Assembly: GCA_015223225.1 (NCBI GenBank)
Contig: JADFCQ010000001.1
Coordinates: 620,001-684,000 of the forward strand
DNA: 64,000 bases
DNA from: Acetobacteraceae bacterium H6797
GTDB lineage: Bacteria > Pseudomonadota > Alphaproteobacteria > Acetobacterales > Acetobacteraceae
Direction of reading: 5' to 3'
The position numbers and the translations under genes are program-made. The notes beneath the pieces are model-generated. The model saw only the letters and a list, made by a program, of their open reading frames with translations. It was not told where the DNA came from and did not search any database. How positions within the stretch are numbered: position 1 is the first letter of the stretch; every line of letters starts with the position of its first letter. This document shows positions 8,775 to 17,391 of the stretch, piece by piece.

Positions 8775-9607
8775 GACGCTTTCCTCTCCTGGCTCTTGCG
8801 GCCGGCGCTGCGCACCTGGCCGTTCAATTTCGTTTCCAGCCGCCGCACCTCGTCGCGCAACAGGGCGGCCAGCATGGGCTGCCGCTCCGGCTGCATGCGG
8901 CTCTCGATCGCCGCCAAAGAGAGCGCTGCCACGGGCTCGCCACGCGCATCGCGCACCGGCATGCCGATCCCCCAGGAATGCGCGACGACAAGGCCTGGAT
9001 TCACCGCATAGCCCCGCGCCCGCGTCTCCCGCACCAAGTCCCGCAGCCGCTCCGGCGTATGGGCAGGGTAGGTCGCGGCCAGCAGCGCCGCATTCTCCCC
9101 CAGCGCCGCATCCACCGCGGCATCCGGCAGCGCCGCCAGGATCGCGAGCCCCGCGCCGCCAACACCCAGCGGATGCCGCATCCCTGCCGCCAGAACATGC
9201 GTCCGCACCGGGAAGGGCCCTTCCTCGCGGTGCAGGCACACCGCTGACATGTCGCGCCGTACCGAAAAGAAAGCGGTATCGCCGCTCGCCTGGGCCAGCC
9301 GCGTCAAACTATCCTGCGCCAGTCTATGAATACCGAAACGGTCCGCCGCCAGCGTGCCGATCACATAGCTCTCAGGGCCGAGGTGATAGCGCCGCGTCGC
9401 CTCGTCCTGCTCCACCAGCCCGCCGCGCATGAGCGCCAGCAGCAGCCGCCGCGCCGTGGGCCGGTTCAGCCCGCTGGCGACCACCAGCTCAGCCAACGAG
9501 ACACCCCCGCCCGCCTGCCCGGCCACCAGCTTCAACAGCCCGATGACGCGCTCCACGCTCTGCGCGCCCGAGGCCACCTGCCCGCGCCCTTCCTCACGAC
9601 CGTCCAT
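8771..9607 (-). CDS. IclR family transcriptional regulator
   Basis: IclR proteins have an N-terminal winged helix and a C-terminal effector-binding GAF-like domain. Here the HTH is QSVERVIGLLKLVAGQ to SGLNRPTARRLLLALMRGG (about residues 15-65) and the effector domain follows, with MRHPLGVGGAGLAILAALP and GIGMPVRDARGEPVAALSLA. The ATG at 9607 is preferred for length (278 residues), although longer starts at 9634 and 9670 are open. The start codon lies within a palindrome (9602-9616) that is repeated near the divergent TRAP operon, suggesting it represses itself and that operon. It is the first gene of a four-gene overlapping operon. Confidence 0.93.
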   Translation of the reverse strand: MDGREEGRGQVASGAQSVERVIGLLKLVAGQAGGGVSLAELVVASGLNRPTARRLLLALMRGGLVEQDEATRRYHLGPESYVIGTLAADRFGIHRLAQDSLTRLAQASGDTAFFSVRRDMSAVCLHREEGPFPVRTHVLAAGMRHPLGVGGAGLAILAALPDAAVDAALGENAALLAATYPAHTPERLRDLVRETRARGYAVNPGLVVAHSWGIGMPVRDARGEPVAALSLAAIESRMQPERQPMLAALLRDEVRRLETKLNGQVRSAGRKSQERKAS

Positions 9608-9616
9608 TATATGGAC
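9602..9616. promoter_or_regulatory. Putative IclR operator, copy 1
   Basis: GTCCATTATATGGAC is an inverted repeat (GTCCAT, 3-bp centre, ATGGAC) covering the proposed IclR start codon at 9605-9607. The same pattern recurs at 9699-9713. Size and symmetry fit IclR-family operators; binding is inferred. Confidence 0.65.
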
Positions 9617-9698
9617 CTGCCTGACGTTTCCCATGGCTTGCGAAGATAGATAGCTTACGCGAGGCTGCAACCAGCTTTAATTTTATATCTTGAAAGCG

Positions 9699-9713
9699 GT
9701 CCACTATGTGGAC
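9699..9713. promoter_or_regulatory. Putative IclR operator, copy 2
   Basis: GTCCACTATGTGGAC is a perfect inverted repeat (GTCCAC-TAT-GTGGAC) that differs from copy 1 by a paired change in both arms (T to C and A to G). It lies 97 bp from copy 1 centre to centre, 55 bp before the TRAP binding-protein start, and about ten bases after the AT-rich TATATC (9684-9689), a possible -10 element. That position would block transcription when occupied. Confidence 0.68.
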
Positions 9714-9768
9714 TTATTTCCCGACCACGATCACAAGAGCAAAAAACGCTCGCCCGAGGAAACGACCT

Positions 9769-10776
9769 ATGAGCTTCTCCCGCCGCGCCCTGCTGGGCGC
9801 CTCCACGGCTGCCGCCCTGCCGCTCTTCGCGATCCGCCAGGCCCATGCCGCCGATGTCACGCTGCGCATCTCGAACAACGTGCCCACCACGCACCCGCTG
9901 AACGTGCGCCTGCGCGAGGCCGCCGAGACCATCGACAAGGAGACCGGCGGCAAGGTCGAGCTCCGCATCTTCCCCTCGAACCAGCTCGGCGCCGATACCG
10001 ACGTGCTGAGCCAGGTGCGCTCGGGCGCGGTGCAGATGATGACCATCTCGGGCCTCATCCTCTCCACCCTCGTGCCCGCCTCCTCCATCAGCGGCATCGG
10101 CTTCGCCTTCCCCGACTACCCGACGGTGTGGAAGGCGATGGATGGCGAACTCGGCGCGCATATCCGGGGCGAAGTCGGCAAGGCCGGCCTCGTGATGTTC
10201 GAGAAGATCTGGGATAACGGTTTCCGCCAGATCACCTCTTCGTCGAAGCCGATCAACACCCCGGCCGACCTCGCAAATTTCAAGATCCGCGTGCCCGTGA
10301 GCCCGCTCTGGACCTCGATGTTCAGCGCCTTCGGGGCCGCCCCCACCTCGATCAACTTCGCCGAGACCTATTCCGCGCTCCAGACCAAGATCGTCGATGG
10401 CCAGGAGAATCCCCTCGCCGTCGTCGAGACCGCGAAGCTCTATGAGGTGCAGAAATACTGCGCCATGACCAACCACATGTGGGACGGCTTCTGGCTCATC
10501 GCCAACCGCCGCGCCTTCTCCGCCATCCCCGCCAATCTTCGCGATACCGTCGAGAAGACGCTGAACGCCGCGGCCCTGCGGCAGCGCGAGGATACCGAGA
10601 AGCTCAACAACTCCCTCGAAGCCCAGCTCAAGGATCGCGGCGTCGTCTTCAACCGCCCCGACCCGGCGCCCTTCCGCGACAAGCTGAAGCAGGCAGGCTT
10701 CTATAACGAATGGAAGACCAAGTTCGGCAACGATGCCTGGGCCCTGCTCGAGAAGTCGGTCGGCGGCCTGGCATGA
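9769..10776 (+). CDS. TRAP transporter substrate-binding protein, DctP family
   Basis: The 335-residue product starts with a twin-arginine-type signal (MSFSRRALLGASTAAALPLF, cleavage near HAADVTL) and continues as a DctP/TeaA-type periplasmic binding protein. Typical parts are GGKVELRIFPSNQLG, FKIRVPVSPLWTSMF and YSALQTKIVDGQENPLA; an Arg in the KIRV strand normally clamps the ligand carboxylate in this family. A GAGGAAA ribosome-binding site precedes the ATG at 9769, which excludes longer in-frame starts. Its ligand is therefore probably a carboxylic acid, consistent with the acyl-CoA ligase operon across the IclR control region. Confidence 0.95.
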   Translation: MSFSRRALLGASTAAALPLFAIRQAHAADVTLRISNNVPTTHPLNVRLREAAETIDKETGGKVELRIFPSNQLGADTDVLSQVRSGAVQMMTISGLILSTLVPASSISGIGFAFPDYPTVWKAMDGELGAHIRGEVGKAGLVMFEKIWDNGFRQITSSSKPINTPADLANFKIRVPVSPLWTSMFSAFGAAPTSINFAETYSALQTKIVDGQENPLAVVETAKLYEVQKYCAMTNHMWDGFWLIANRRAFSAIPANLRDTVEKTLNAAALRQREDTEKLNNSLEAQLKDRGVVFNRPDPAPFRDKLKQAGFYNEWKTKFGNDAWALLEKSVGGLA

Positions 10777-12656
10777 CCGATACCGCTTCCAGCGCCGTCA
10801 CGGCGGGGGCGGAGGCCGGCGGCATCTTCCCCACCATCATGCGCAAGCTCGAAGCCGGGCTCGGCGGCATCGTGGCCGTCTGTGCCTCGGCGCTGGTCGC
10901 GGTCGAGATCGTGCTTCTCTTCTCCGGTGTGGTCGCGCGCTACCTGCTGCACACGCCCATCATCTGGGCCGATGAGCTCGCGACCATCCTCTTCATGTGG
11001 CTCGCCATGCTCGGCGCCGTCATCGCCTTCCAGCGCGGCTCGCATATGCGCATGACGGCGCTCATTACGCGCGCGAGCCCCGGCACCCGCGCGATGCTGG
11101 AGGTGCTGGCCATCACCGTGCCGCTCGCCTTCCTGCTCATCCTCCTGCCCACGGCCATCGAATATGCCGAGGAAGAGGCCTTCATCACCACACCCGCGCT
11201 CGGCATCGTCAATAGCTGGCGCGCGGCCGCCCTGCCCACCGGCATGGGGCTCATGGCCCTCATGGCGCTCTTCCGCCTCGCGCGCATCGACAGCCTGCCG
11301 CGCGCCCTGGCCGGCATCGCCCTCACGGCCGCCGTCATCGCGGGGCTGATGCAGATCGCCTTTCTCTTCCCGCCACTGAACAACTACAACCTTCTCATTT
11401 TCCTCGTCGCGGGCGTCGCCGTCACGGTGCTCTCCGGCGTGCCCATCGCCTTTTCCTTCGCGATCTGCACGCTGGCCTATCTCGGCCTCTCCACCGATAT
11501 CCCCGTCTTCGTCATGGTCGGCCGGATGGAGGAGGGCATGAGCCATCTCATCCTCCTCGCCGTGCCGCTCTTCGTCTTCCTCGGCCTGCTCATCGAGATG
11601 ACGGGCATGGCCCAGGCCATGGTCGCCTTCCTGGCGAGCCTGCTCGGCTCGGTCCGCGGCGGGCTCTCTTATGTTCTCATCGGCGCGATGTATGTCGTCT
11701 CCGGCATTTCCGGCTCCAAGGCCGCCGATATGGCCGCCATCGCCCCCGCCCTCTTCCCCGAGATGAAGGAGCGCGGCGCCGAACCAGGCGATCTCGTCGC
11801 GCTGCTCTCGGCCACGGGCGCGCAGACCGAAACCATCCCGCCGAGCCTCGTGCTCATCACCATCGGCTCCGTAACGGGCGTTTCCATCGCGGCGCTCTTC
11901 GCCGGCGGCATCCTGCCCGCCGTGGTGCTCGGCATCATGCTCTGCTTCGTCGTGCGTCACCGCTATCGGCACGAGGATGTCTCAAAGGTCCGCCGCGCCT
12001 CGAAGAAGGAAATCGGCAAGGCCTTCGCCATCGCCCTCCCCGCGCTGATCCTGCCCTTCATCATCCGTGCCGCGGTCGTCGAAGGTGTCGCCACCACCAC
12101 GGAAGTCTCGACCATCGGCATCGTCTATGCCGCCATCGCCGGCCTGCTGCTCTACCGCGAGTTCGACTGGAAGCGCCTCGGCCCCATGCTGGCCGATACA
12201 GCCTGCCTCTCGGGCGCCATTCTCATCATCATCGGCGCCGCCACGGCCATGGCCTGGTCGCTGACGCAGTCGGGCTTCTCCTCCGATCTGGCGCGCATGA
12301 TGTCGGGCCTGCCGGGCGGCGCCATCGGCTTCATGGTCGTCTCCATCATCGCCTTCATCATCCTCGGCAGCGTGCTCGAGGGCATTCCGGCCATCGTGCT
12401 CTTCGCGCCGCTGCTCTTCCCCATCGCGAAACAGCTCGGCATCCATGAAGTGCATTACGCAATGGTCACCATCCTCGCCATGGGGCTCGGCCTCTTCGCG
12501 CCGCCCTTCGGCGTGGGCTATTACACCGCCTGCGCCATCGGCCGGGTCGATCCGGATGCCGGGCTCAGCCGCATCTGGGGCTACATGGGCGCGCTGCTCA
12601 TCGGCCTGATCATCGTCGCCGCCGTGCCCTGGATCTCGATCGGCTTCATCCCATGA
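10773..12656 (+). CDS. TRAP transporter fused permease (DctQ-DctM)
   Basis: The 627-residue product fuses the small DctQ subunit (about residues 20-175, four membrane helices, with WADELATILFMWLAMLGA) to the large DctM subunit (about 200-627) with its many helices and conserved pieces such as IPVFVMVGRMEEGMSHLILL and SGSKAADMAAIAPALFPEM. Together with the DctP protein it forms a sodium-driven importer. The ATG overlaps the dctP stop (ATGA, 10773-10776) and its own stop overlaps the next ATG (12653-12656), so the three genes are co-translated. Confidence 0.95.
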   Translation: MTDTASSAVTAGAEAGGIFPTIMRKLEAGLGGIVAVCASALVAVEIVLLFSGVVARYLLHTPIIWADELATILFMWLAMLGAVIAFQRGSHMRMTALITRASPGTRAMLEVLAITVPLAFLLILLPTAIEYAEEEAFITTPALGIVNSWRAAALPTGMGLMALMALFRLARIDSLPRALAGIALTAAVIAGLMQIAFLFPPLNNYNLLIFLVAGVAVTVLSGVPIAFSFAICTLAYLGLSTDIPVFVMVGRMEEGMSHLILLAVPLFVFLGLLIEMTGMAQAMVAFLASLLGSVRGGLSYVLIGAMYVVSGISGSKAADMAAIAPALFPEMKERGAEPGDLVALLSATGAQTETIPPSLVLITIGSVTGVSIAALFAGGILPAVVLGIMLCFVVRHRYRHEDVSKVRRASKKEIGKAFAIALPALILPFIIRAAVVEGVATTTEVSTIGIVYAAIAGLLLYREFDWKRLGPMLADTACLSGAILIIIGAATAMAWSLTQSGFSSDLARMMSGLPGGAIGFMVVSIIAFIILGSVLEGIPAIVLFAPLLFPIAKQLGIHEVHYAMVTILAMGLGLFAPPFGVGYYTACAIGRVDPDAGLSRIWGYMGALLIGLIIVAAVPWISIGFIP

Positions 12657-13456
12657 GCAATCGCCTTCAGGGCAAGATCGCCCTCGTCTTCGGCGCCGGC
12701 TCCTCCGGCCCCGGCTGGGGCAATGGCAAGGCCGCCGCCGTCGCCTATGCCCGCGAGGGCGCGCGCGTGGTCTGCCTCGACCTCTCGGAGGAGGCCGCCC
12801 GCGAAACCGCCGATATCATCAGCGGCGAAGGCCAAGAGGCGCTCGCCCTGGCCGTGGACGTCACCAGCGCCCCTTCCGTCGAGGCCGCGACGGAAGCCGC
12901 CCTCGCCTGGGGCGGGCGGATCGACATCCTGCACAACAATGTGGGCGTCACCCTGCCCGGCGGCCCGGTCGAGCTCGACGAAACCGCTTTCCAGCGCGCG
13001 ATGGATATCAATCTCGGCTCCATCTTCCGCACCAGCAAATGCGTCCTGCCGCAGATGCTGAAGCAGGGCGGCGGCGCCATCGTCAACATCTCCTCCCTCG
13101 CCGCCACGCGATGGACCGGTTACCCCTATTTCTCCTATTACGCCGCCAAGGCCGCCGTGAACCAGGCCACCGTCGCACTCGCCATGCAATATGCCCCGCA
13201 TGGCATCCGCGCCAATTGCGTCATGCCCGGCATGATCGACACACCGCTGATCTACAAACAGATCTCGGCGCATTACGCCTCGGTGGAAGAGATGGTCTCA
13301 GCCCGCGCCCGCGCCGTGCCCATGGGCCGCATGGGCACCGCCTGGGATGTCGCCAAGGCGGCCGTCTTCCTCGCCTCCGACGAGGCCGCCTTCATCACCG
13401 GCGTCTGCCTGCCGGTCGATGGCGGCCAGAGCTGCGCCGTCCCCGCACCTCACTGA
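12653..13456 (+). CDS. SDR family NAD(P)-dependent oxidoreductase
   Basis: The 267-residue protein is a classical short-chain dehydrogenase: cofactor loop GAGSSGPGWGNGKA with an insertion relative to TGxxxGIG, D-L-S at the end of beta2 (Asp suggests NAD(H) preference), HNNVG in place of NNAG, catalytic Ser in NISSLAA and YYAAK as the YxxxK motif. It is the last gene of the TRAP operon, with ATGA overlap, so it probably oxidises the imported substrate or a downstream hydroxy-acid. Its stop overlaps the end of the convergent cupin gene by seven bases. Confidence 0.92.
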   Translation: MSNRLQGKIALVFGAGSSGPGWGNGKAAAVAYAREGARVVCLDLSEEAARETADIISGEGQEALALAVDVTSAPSVEAATEAALAWGGRIDILHNNVGVTLPGGPVELDETAFQRAMDINLGSIFRTSKCVLPQMLKQGGGAIVNISSLAATRWTGYPYFSYYAAKAAVNQATVALAMQYAPHGIRANCVMPGMIDTPLIYKQISAHYASVEEMVSARARAVPMGRMGTAWDVAKAAVFLASDEAAFITGVCLPVDGGQSCAVPAPH

Positions 13457-13881
13457 CGGCCGCGGATCACCGCGATATCCTCATCCGTGAGCGTCCAGGG
13501 CACGCCGCCACGGATGAGTTCCGCGAAGCCCTCGTTCGGCGTCATCAGCGTCAGGCAATAGAGCTTTCCCGGCCCCGGGTTGCGCACCACATGCTCCACC
13601 CCCGGCCGCAGCACGAAGGCATCGCCCGGCCCGATCGGCTGCTCCACCCCATCGGCCGAGGCGAAGCCGCTGCCCGCCAGCACGAAGAACATCTCCTCCG
13701 CCGCCTGATGCGTATTGGGCGGCGTTGCGCCCCCCGCCTCGAAAATCTCCACGACGAGCGTGAAGCTCACCCCATCGGCCAGCGGGTCGAAGAGGCAGGC
13801 GAAGTAGTTCGTGTCCTGCTCTGAAATCTTGAAGGCCTGCAGCGCCCCCGCATTGCGCGCGATCACCGGCACGGACATCAT
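13450..13881 (-). CDS. Small cupin domain protein
   Basis: The 143-residue product is a single cupin barrel with QAAEEMFFVLAGSGFA (motif 1, though the usual paired His residues are partly replaced), IGPGDAFVLRPGVEHVVRNP (motif 2, with His) and LTLMTPNEGFAELI after the barrel. Many such proteins bind a metal and act on small acids, or sense them. The ATG at 13881 has a perfect AAGGAGG seven to nine bases upstream; an in-frame TTG at 13887 is less likely. It diverges from the flavoprotein gene at 13944. Confidence 0.85.
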   Translation of the reverse strand: MMSVPVIARNAGALQAFKISEQDTNYFACLFDPLADGVSFTLVVEIFEAGGATPPNTHQAAEEMFFVLAGSGFASADGVEQPIGPGDAFVLRPGVEHVVRNPGPGKLYCLTLMTPNEGFAELIRGGVPWTLTDEDIAVIRGRQ

Positions 13882-13943
13882 GGACAAGCCTCCTTCAGAC
13901 GGTTACGGAAGGCCCCGAACGGCCAATCCGGAAGAATATTGCG

Positions 13944-14525
13944 ATGCGCGTTCTGCTGGTCCACGCCCATCCCCGCAGCGACAGCTTCTCCGCCGCGCTG
14001 CGCGATACCACGGCCAAGGCCCTGCGCGCGGCGGGGCATGAGGTCGAAATCCGCGACCTCTACCACGAAGGCTTCCGCCCGGCGCTGAGCGCCCTAGAAC
14101 GTGGCGCCTATCATGACATCCCCGATAATCTGCGCGGCATCGAAGATCATGTGACGAGCCTGCGCCGCGCCGAGGCCCTGGTACTCGTCTATCCTACCTG
14201 GTGGTACGGCATGCCCGCGATGCTCAAGGGCTGGTTCGACCGCGTCTGGGCGCCGGGCATCGCCTTCCATCTGCGCGACGGCGCCATCGCACCCGGCCTG
14301 CGCCACATCCGGCGCCTCGGCGTGGTCACCACCTACGGCTCGCCGCGCTGGCTGCTCTGGTATCTCGGCCATCCCGACCGCAAGCTCATCGGCCGCGGCA
14401 TCCGCCGCCTCTGCGCCAAGGGCTGCCGGCTCGACTGGCTGAGCCTCACCCGGATGGACAGCCGCCAGCCGCCGGAACTCACCGCCTTCCTCGCGAAGGT
14501 CGAGGCGCATTTCCGCCGCTGGTAG
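13944..14525 (+). CDS. NAD(P)H-dependent oxidoreductase, flavodoxin-like fold (quinone reductase/KefF type)
   Basis: The 193-residue protein has the family hallmarks: LLVHAHPRSDSFSAALRD at the N terminus (phosphate loop for FMN/FAD), VLVYPTWWYGMPAMLKGWFD (the W-W-x-x-P-A-x-L-K-G signature) and VVTTYGSPRW. Members use NAD(P)H to reduce quinones, nitro compounds or azo dyes by two electrons and are cytosolic. Nothing nearby fixes the substrate; the gene stands alone, with a short gap to the divergent cupin gene. Confidence 0.92.
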   Translation: MRVLLVHAHPRSDSFSAALRDTTAKALRAAGHEVEIRDLYHEGFRPALSALERGAYHDIPDNLRGIEDHVTSLRRAEALVLVYPTWWYGMPAMLKGWFDRVWAPGIAFHLRDGAIAPGLRHIRRLGVVTTYGSPRWLLWYLGHPDRKLIGRGIRRLCAKGCRLDWLSLTRMDSRQPPELTAFLAKVEAHFRRW

Positions 14526-14527
14526 CC

Positions 14528-15847
14528 TCATGCGCCGAGGCCCAGCACAGCATCCAGCTCCCGGTAATCCGGTAATTCGCTCTGCTGCACGCGCCCGGCC
14601 CTGAGCACGATGCGGTCCGACTGCGGCCGCGCCAGCAGTTCCGTCATCCCCCGCGCCGGGAAGAGCACCAAGTCCGCCCGCGCGCCCTTCCGCAGCCGCC
14701 CCATCTCGCTCAGCCCCATCACGTCCGCCGGCACCGCCGTCACCGCCCGCGCCCAATCGCCGAAAGGATGGTCGAGCTGGAGAATACGCACCGACTCCCG
14801 AAAAACCTCGACCATGTCGTGATCGCCATAGGCGTAGAAAGGATCGCGGCAATTATCCGAAGCGAGCGAGACCGGCACCCCCGCCGCCTTCAGCTCATGC
14901 ACGAGCGTAACACCCCGCCAACGCGGCGTACGCCCCGGTGCGCGGCCCTGGAGATAGAGGTTGCACATCGGCAGCACGACCACCGAAAGCCCCGCCTCCG
15001 CACAGGCCGCGATGGTCTCCCGCGCATAGTCCTCAGGCTGCATCGAGAGCGAGCAGCAATGCCCGCATTGGATCTTGCCCTTGAAGCCGCGCCGCAGCGC
15101 CGTCAGCGCGATCTCCCGCAGCGCCCTGGCGCCGCTCGCCCCGCTCTCATCCACATGCAGGTCGATATCCAACCCCCGCTCCTCGGCCAGAGCGAAGAAG
15201 CGCTCCAGCGCCGGCTGAAACCAGTCCGGCACCGGCCCGTCCTGCAAGGTCGTCACCATCCCCAGCACGCCGCCATGCCGCGCCACGAGATTGGCGAGCC
15301 GCGCGCCCTCCTCGCCCGTGAAAATCTCCAGCGAGGCGATGGAGGCCGCCTGCAAACTCACCCGCCCCGCCCAATCCTCGCGCAGACGGCTGAAGACTTC
15401 CCATGAGGAACTCGTCCGCGCCCCTTCGCTGTCGATATGCGTGCGGATCGCGCCCGTGCCGTGATGCCAGGCGCAGCGCAGCCCGAATTCGAAGCGCGCC
15501 GCCACGTCCAGCGCCGCCCAATGCCTGTCCCGATCGGCCGCCACCGTCTCCAACGCGCCCTTGAAACTGCCATCGGGATTCGCCGAGCGCGGCCAGATAT
15601 GGCCCTTGTCGAGATGCGTGTGCCCATCGACGAAGCAGGGCCAGACCTGCCCGCCACGCAGGGGAATTCCCTCCGCCGCCGTCCCGGCCGGCGCGATATC
15701 GGCGATCAGCCTTGCCTCGATCCGCAAGTCCACGCGGCACAGCCCCTCGCCATCCACCGGCCCCACCGGCGCGTCGAGCAGGCAGGCCATCACCCGGGCA
15801 TCGCGCAGCCAATAGCCGCCCGCCGAGGGGATCGCCGTCTTGTTCAT
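14528..15847 (-). CDS. Cytosine deaminase-like amidohydrolase
   Basis: This 439-residue metal-dependent hydrolase resembles CodA-type enzymes. Metal ligands and active-site parts are visible: VDGHTHLDKG (HxH), LHVDESGASG (His about 217), GHCCSLS (His about 245) and SDNCRDPFYAYG (Asp of the last strand). It begins with the usual small beta-domain ahead of the barrel. It is the last gene of a minus-strand operon behind an NMT1/THI5-type ABC importer, with its ATG overlapping the permease stop (ATGA). The likely substrate is an imported pyrimidine or related N-heterocycle; cytosine itself is only one option. Confidence 0.87.
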   Translation of the reverse strand: MNKTAIPSAGGYWLRDARVMACLLDAPVGPVDGEGLCRVDLRIEARLIADIAPAGTAAEGIPLRGGQVWPCFVDGHTHLDKGHIWPRSANPDGSFKGALETVAADRDRHWAALDVAARFEFGLRCAWHHGTGAIRTHIDSEGARTSSSWEVFSRLREDWAGRVSLQAASIASLEIFTGEEGARLANLVARHGGVLGMVTTLQDGPVPDWFQPALERFFALAEERGLDIDLHVDESGASGARALREIALTALRRGFKGKIQCGHCCSLSMQPEDYARETIAACAEAGLSVVVLPMCNLYLQGRAPGRTPRWRGVTLVHELKAAGVPVSLASDNCRDPFYAYGDHDMVEVFRESVRILQLDHPFGDWARAVTAVPADVMGLSEMGRLRKGARADLVLFPARGMTELLARPQSDRIVLRAGRVQQSELPDYRELDAVLGLGA

Positions 15848-16638
15848 CGCCCGTCCCGCCGCATCGCGCTCTCATGCCAGGAGCGCAGCAGCAGATGCGA
15901 GATCAGCGACAGCGTCAGGAAGATCGCGATACCCGTCCCCGTCACCATCGCCAGCGCCGCGAACATGCGCGGGATCTGCAGCTGATAGCCCGCCTCCAGA
16001 ATCCGATAGGCCAGGCCCGAGGCACTCCCGCCCGTGCCCGCCACGAATTCCGCGACGATGGCGCCGATCAGTGCCAGCCCGCCCGAAATCCTGAGCCCCG
16101 CCAGGAAATAGGGCATGGCCGAAGGCAGCCTCAGCCGCCACAGCACCTGCCACCGGCTCGCGCGATAGAGCCTGAAGAGATCGACGAGGTTATGATCCGC
16201 ACTGTTCAACCCCATCGTCGTATTTGACAGGATCGGGAAGAAGGCGACGATCCAGGCGCAGATCAACAGCGCCACGCGCACATCCTCCACCCAGATGATG
16301 ATCAGCGGCGCGATGGCCACGATCGGCGTCACCTGCAGTATCACCGCATAGGGAAAGAGCGAGAGCTCGATCACGCGGGACTGCGCGAAGATCACCGCCA
16401 GCAACAGCCCCAGCACCGCCGCGGCGATGAGCGCGGCGAAGGTGATCTCGAGCGTGATCAGCAGCGCGCCCGAAAGCGTCCCCCAATCCCGCACCAGCGC
16501 CCCGGCGATCTCGATGGGGCCGGGCAGGATATAGCTCGGCACGCCATTGGCCCTGACCGCCCATTCCCAGGCGCCCAGCACCAGCAGCCCGATCGCGCTC
16601 GGCGCCAGAATGCGCAGCCACAGGTTCGATCCGCCCAT
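15844..16638 (-). CDS. ABC transporter permease (TauC/SsuC/ThiX type)
   Basis: The 264-residue membrane protein has about six helices and the permease loop DLFRLYRASRWQVLWRLRLP, where the EAA motif contacts the ATPase. It belongs to the binding-protein-dependent family used for taurine, nitrate, aliphatic sulfonates or pyrimidines. The ATG at 16638 shares one base with the ATPase stop (TGATG), so a longer start in the preceding frame is unlikely. It works with the adjacent ATPase and NMT1-like binding protein. Confidence 0.93.
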   Translation of the reverse strand: MGGSNLWLRILAPSAIGLLVLGAWEWAVRANGVPSYILPGPIEIAGALVRDWGTLSGALLITLEITFAALIAAAVLGLLLAVIFAQSRVIELSLFPYAVILQVTPIVAIAPLIIIWVEDVRVALLICAWIVAFFPILSNTTMGLNSADHNLVDLFRLYRASRWQVLWRLRLPSAMPYFLAGLRISGGLALIGAIVAEFVAGTGGSASGLAYRILEAGYQLQIPRMFAALAMVTGTGIAIFLTLSLISHLLLRSWHESAMRRDGR

Positions 16639-17387
16639 CACGCCCCCGCTCCCGACATCGCATCCTGCAATGCCGCCGAAACACGCCGGCACTGCGCCAC
16701 GTAATCCGCCGAGGTGCGAAATTCCTCCCCGCGCGGATAGCCGGCCTCCACCTCGATATCATGCGCGATGCGCCCCGGCCCCGAGGCCATCACCACGATC
16801 CGCCGCGAGAGATAGACGCTCTCGAACACCGAATGCGTGACGAAGACGGCCGTGAACCGCTCCGCCTCCCACAGCGCCAGCAGGTCGTTGTTGAGCTTGA
16901 AGCGCGTGATCTCGTCGAGCGCCGCGAAAGGCTCGTCCATCAGCAGCAGCTTCGGCCGCGTCACCAGGGCGCGAGCGATGGAGACGCGCATCTTCATCCC
17001 CCCCGACAGCGCCCGCGGATAGCTCTTCCCGAACCCGTCGAGCCCCACCCGCGCCAGCGCCTCGCCCGCCCGCGCCGCCGCCTCGCGGCGCGAGAGGCCC
17101 GCCAGTTCCAGCGGCAGCGCCACGTTCTTCAGCGCCGTCGCCCAGGGCATCAGCACCGGCTCCTGGAAGACGAAGCCGATCTCGCCCGGCGCGCGCTCCA
17201 CCTGCCCTTCGCTCGGCGGCACCAGCCCGGCCATGATCCGCAACAGCGTGGATTTCCCGCAGCCCGAGGGCCCGAGCAGGGAGAGGAAATCCCCCTCCCC
17301 GACCGCGAGATCCACGCCCTTCACCGCCAGCGTGCCATTGGCATAGCGCTTGGCGGTCCCCCTCAACGCGACGGCGGCAGAACCCAT
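16638..17387 (-). CDS. ABC transporter ATP-binding protein (SsuB/TauB type)
   Basis: The 249-residue protein has Walker A GPSGCGKST, the Q-loop GFVFQEPVLMPW, the signature LSGGMKMRVSIARAL, Walker B LLLMDEP with catalytic Glu to follow the pattern, and the switch His in VFVTHSVFES. It energises uptake through the neighbouring permease. It starts four bases after the binding-protein stop and overlaps the permease start, so the set is translationally coupled. Confidence 0.95.
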   Translation of the reverse strand: MGSAAVALRGTAKRYANGTLAVKGVDLAVGEGDFLSLLGPSGCGKSTLLRIMAGLVPPSEGQVERAPGEIGFVFQEPVLMPWATALKNVALPLELAGLSRREAAARAGEALARVGLDGFGKSYPRALSGGMKMRVSIARALVTRPKLLLMDEPFAALDEITRFKLNNDLLALWEAERFTAVFVTHSVFESVYLSRRIVVMASGPGRIAHDIEVEAGYPRGEEFRTSADYVAQCRRVSAALQDAMSGAGA

Positions 17388-17391
17388 GCCG

